NCBI GenBank assembly: GCA_946885815.1
Contig: CAMPHE010000131.1
Location: forward strand, 1 to 5,766
DNA: 5,766 nt
Direction of reading: 5' to 3'
Source of the DNA: an uncultured Arenimonas sp.
GTDB taxonomy: Bacteria; Pseudomonadota; Gammaproteobacteria; Xanthomonadales; Xanthomonadaceae
Below the pieces are notes generated by a model. The model saw only the letters and a program-made list of their open reading frames with translations, did not search any database and was not told the DNA's origin. The position numbers and the translations under genes are program-made. Shown here one piece after another: positions 5,532-5,766 of this stretch; position 1 is the first letter of the stretch, and every line of letters begins with the position of its first letter.

Positions 5532-5766
5532 TTGAACGCCGACGTCCTGTGGCTGCACGACCTTCGCCTGACCGACCTCGCCCAGGTGGGCGGCAAGAAT
5601 TCCTCGCTCGGCGAGATGATCGGCAACCTCGCGCAGCTGGGCGTTTCGGTGCCCGGCGGCTTCGCGACCACGGCCGACGCGTTCCGTCGCTTCATCGCCC
5701 ACAACGATCTCGCCAAGCGCATCTTCGACCGGCTGGCGACGCTCGACGTCGAGGACGTCGATGCGC
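5532..5766 (+). CDS. ppsA: phosphoenolpyruvate synthase (pyruvate, water dikinase), 5' part, TTG start
   Basis: First 78 codons of PEP synthase, which turns pyruvate, ATP and water into PEP, AMP and phosphate for gluconeogenesis. The fragment lies in the N-terminal pyruvate-phosphate-dikinase ATP-binding domain. The family signature [12 protein letters not shown] (19-30) and the following [18 protein letters not shown] (38-55) are clear. There is no ATG in a sensible place; TTG at 5532 is the best start, with GGAG at 5522-5525 six nt upstream, and it gives the N-terminus [13 protein letters not shown] typical of Xanthomonadaceae PpsA. The next in-frame ATG (codon 29) would cut the conserved GGKNSSLGE block. 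The remaining ~90% of the protein is off the right edge. It is divergent from ppsR, which encodes its regulator. Confidence 0.96.
   Translation, partial: MNADVLWLHDLRLTDLAQVGGKNSSLGEMIGNLAQLGVSVPGGFATTADAFRRFIAHNDLAKRIFDRLATLDVEDVDA

Noticed and set aside
4488..5702. Minus-strand frame of 404 codons
   Set aside because: Arg-rich shadow of ppsR that crosses the divergent promoter region and antisense ppsA.

Overview
The window is very GC-rich chromosomal DNA that looks like a gammaproteobacterium of the Xanthomonadaceae/Lysobacteraceae (Lysobacter, Luteimonas or Xanthomonas-like). That placement is inference. It rests on the N-terminus of PpsA, the divergent ppsR/ppsA pair, the linked DUF1249 gene, and an aryl-polyene (xanthomonadin-type) pigment gene block. 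All genes but one lie on the minus strand, and coding density is high.

Right part (about 4030-5766). ppsA, phosphoenolpyruvate synthase, starts at a TTG codon near 5532 and runs off the right edge on the plus strand. Divergent from it, across a 142-bp gap, is ppsR, the bifunctional kinase/pyrophosphorylase that switches PEP synthase off and on. A DUF1249 gene follows ppsR after 37 bp.

Middle (3764-4033). Two tRNA genes, tRNA-Ala(GGC) then tRNA-Glu(UUC), form a small minus-strand operon. It has a clear sigma70 promoter whose -35 box overlaps the DUF1249 stop codon. A strong intrinsic terminator closes it. Both tRNAs encode their CCA ends.

Left part (1-3701). Six tightly packed minus-strand genes form the head of an aryl-polyene cluster: a truncated ketosynthase-like chain-length-factor-type protein without the catalytic cysteine; a membrane-anchored lysophospholipid-type acyltransferase; two tandem acyl carrier proteins; a COG4648-type membrane protein; and a compact AMP-dependent ligase cut off by the left edge. 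As I remember it, this order matches apeC-D-E-F-G-H of the enterobacterial ape clusters. The expected logic is that the ligase activates an aromatic starter acid onto an ACP, ketosynthase and accessory enzymes (presumably beyond the left edge) extend it, and the acyltransferase and membrane protein help attach or place the polyene in the envelope. Short overlaps and one GTG start suggest translational coupling along the operon.

I see no insertion sequence, CRISPR array, integrase or prophage gene. The pigment cluster is a known type of system. The points worth a second look are the cysteine-less KS, the compact ligase, the tRNA-operon junction and the ppsR/ppsA intergenic region.
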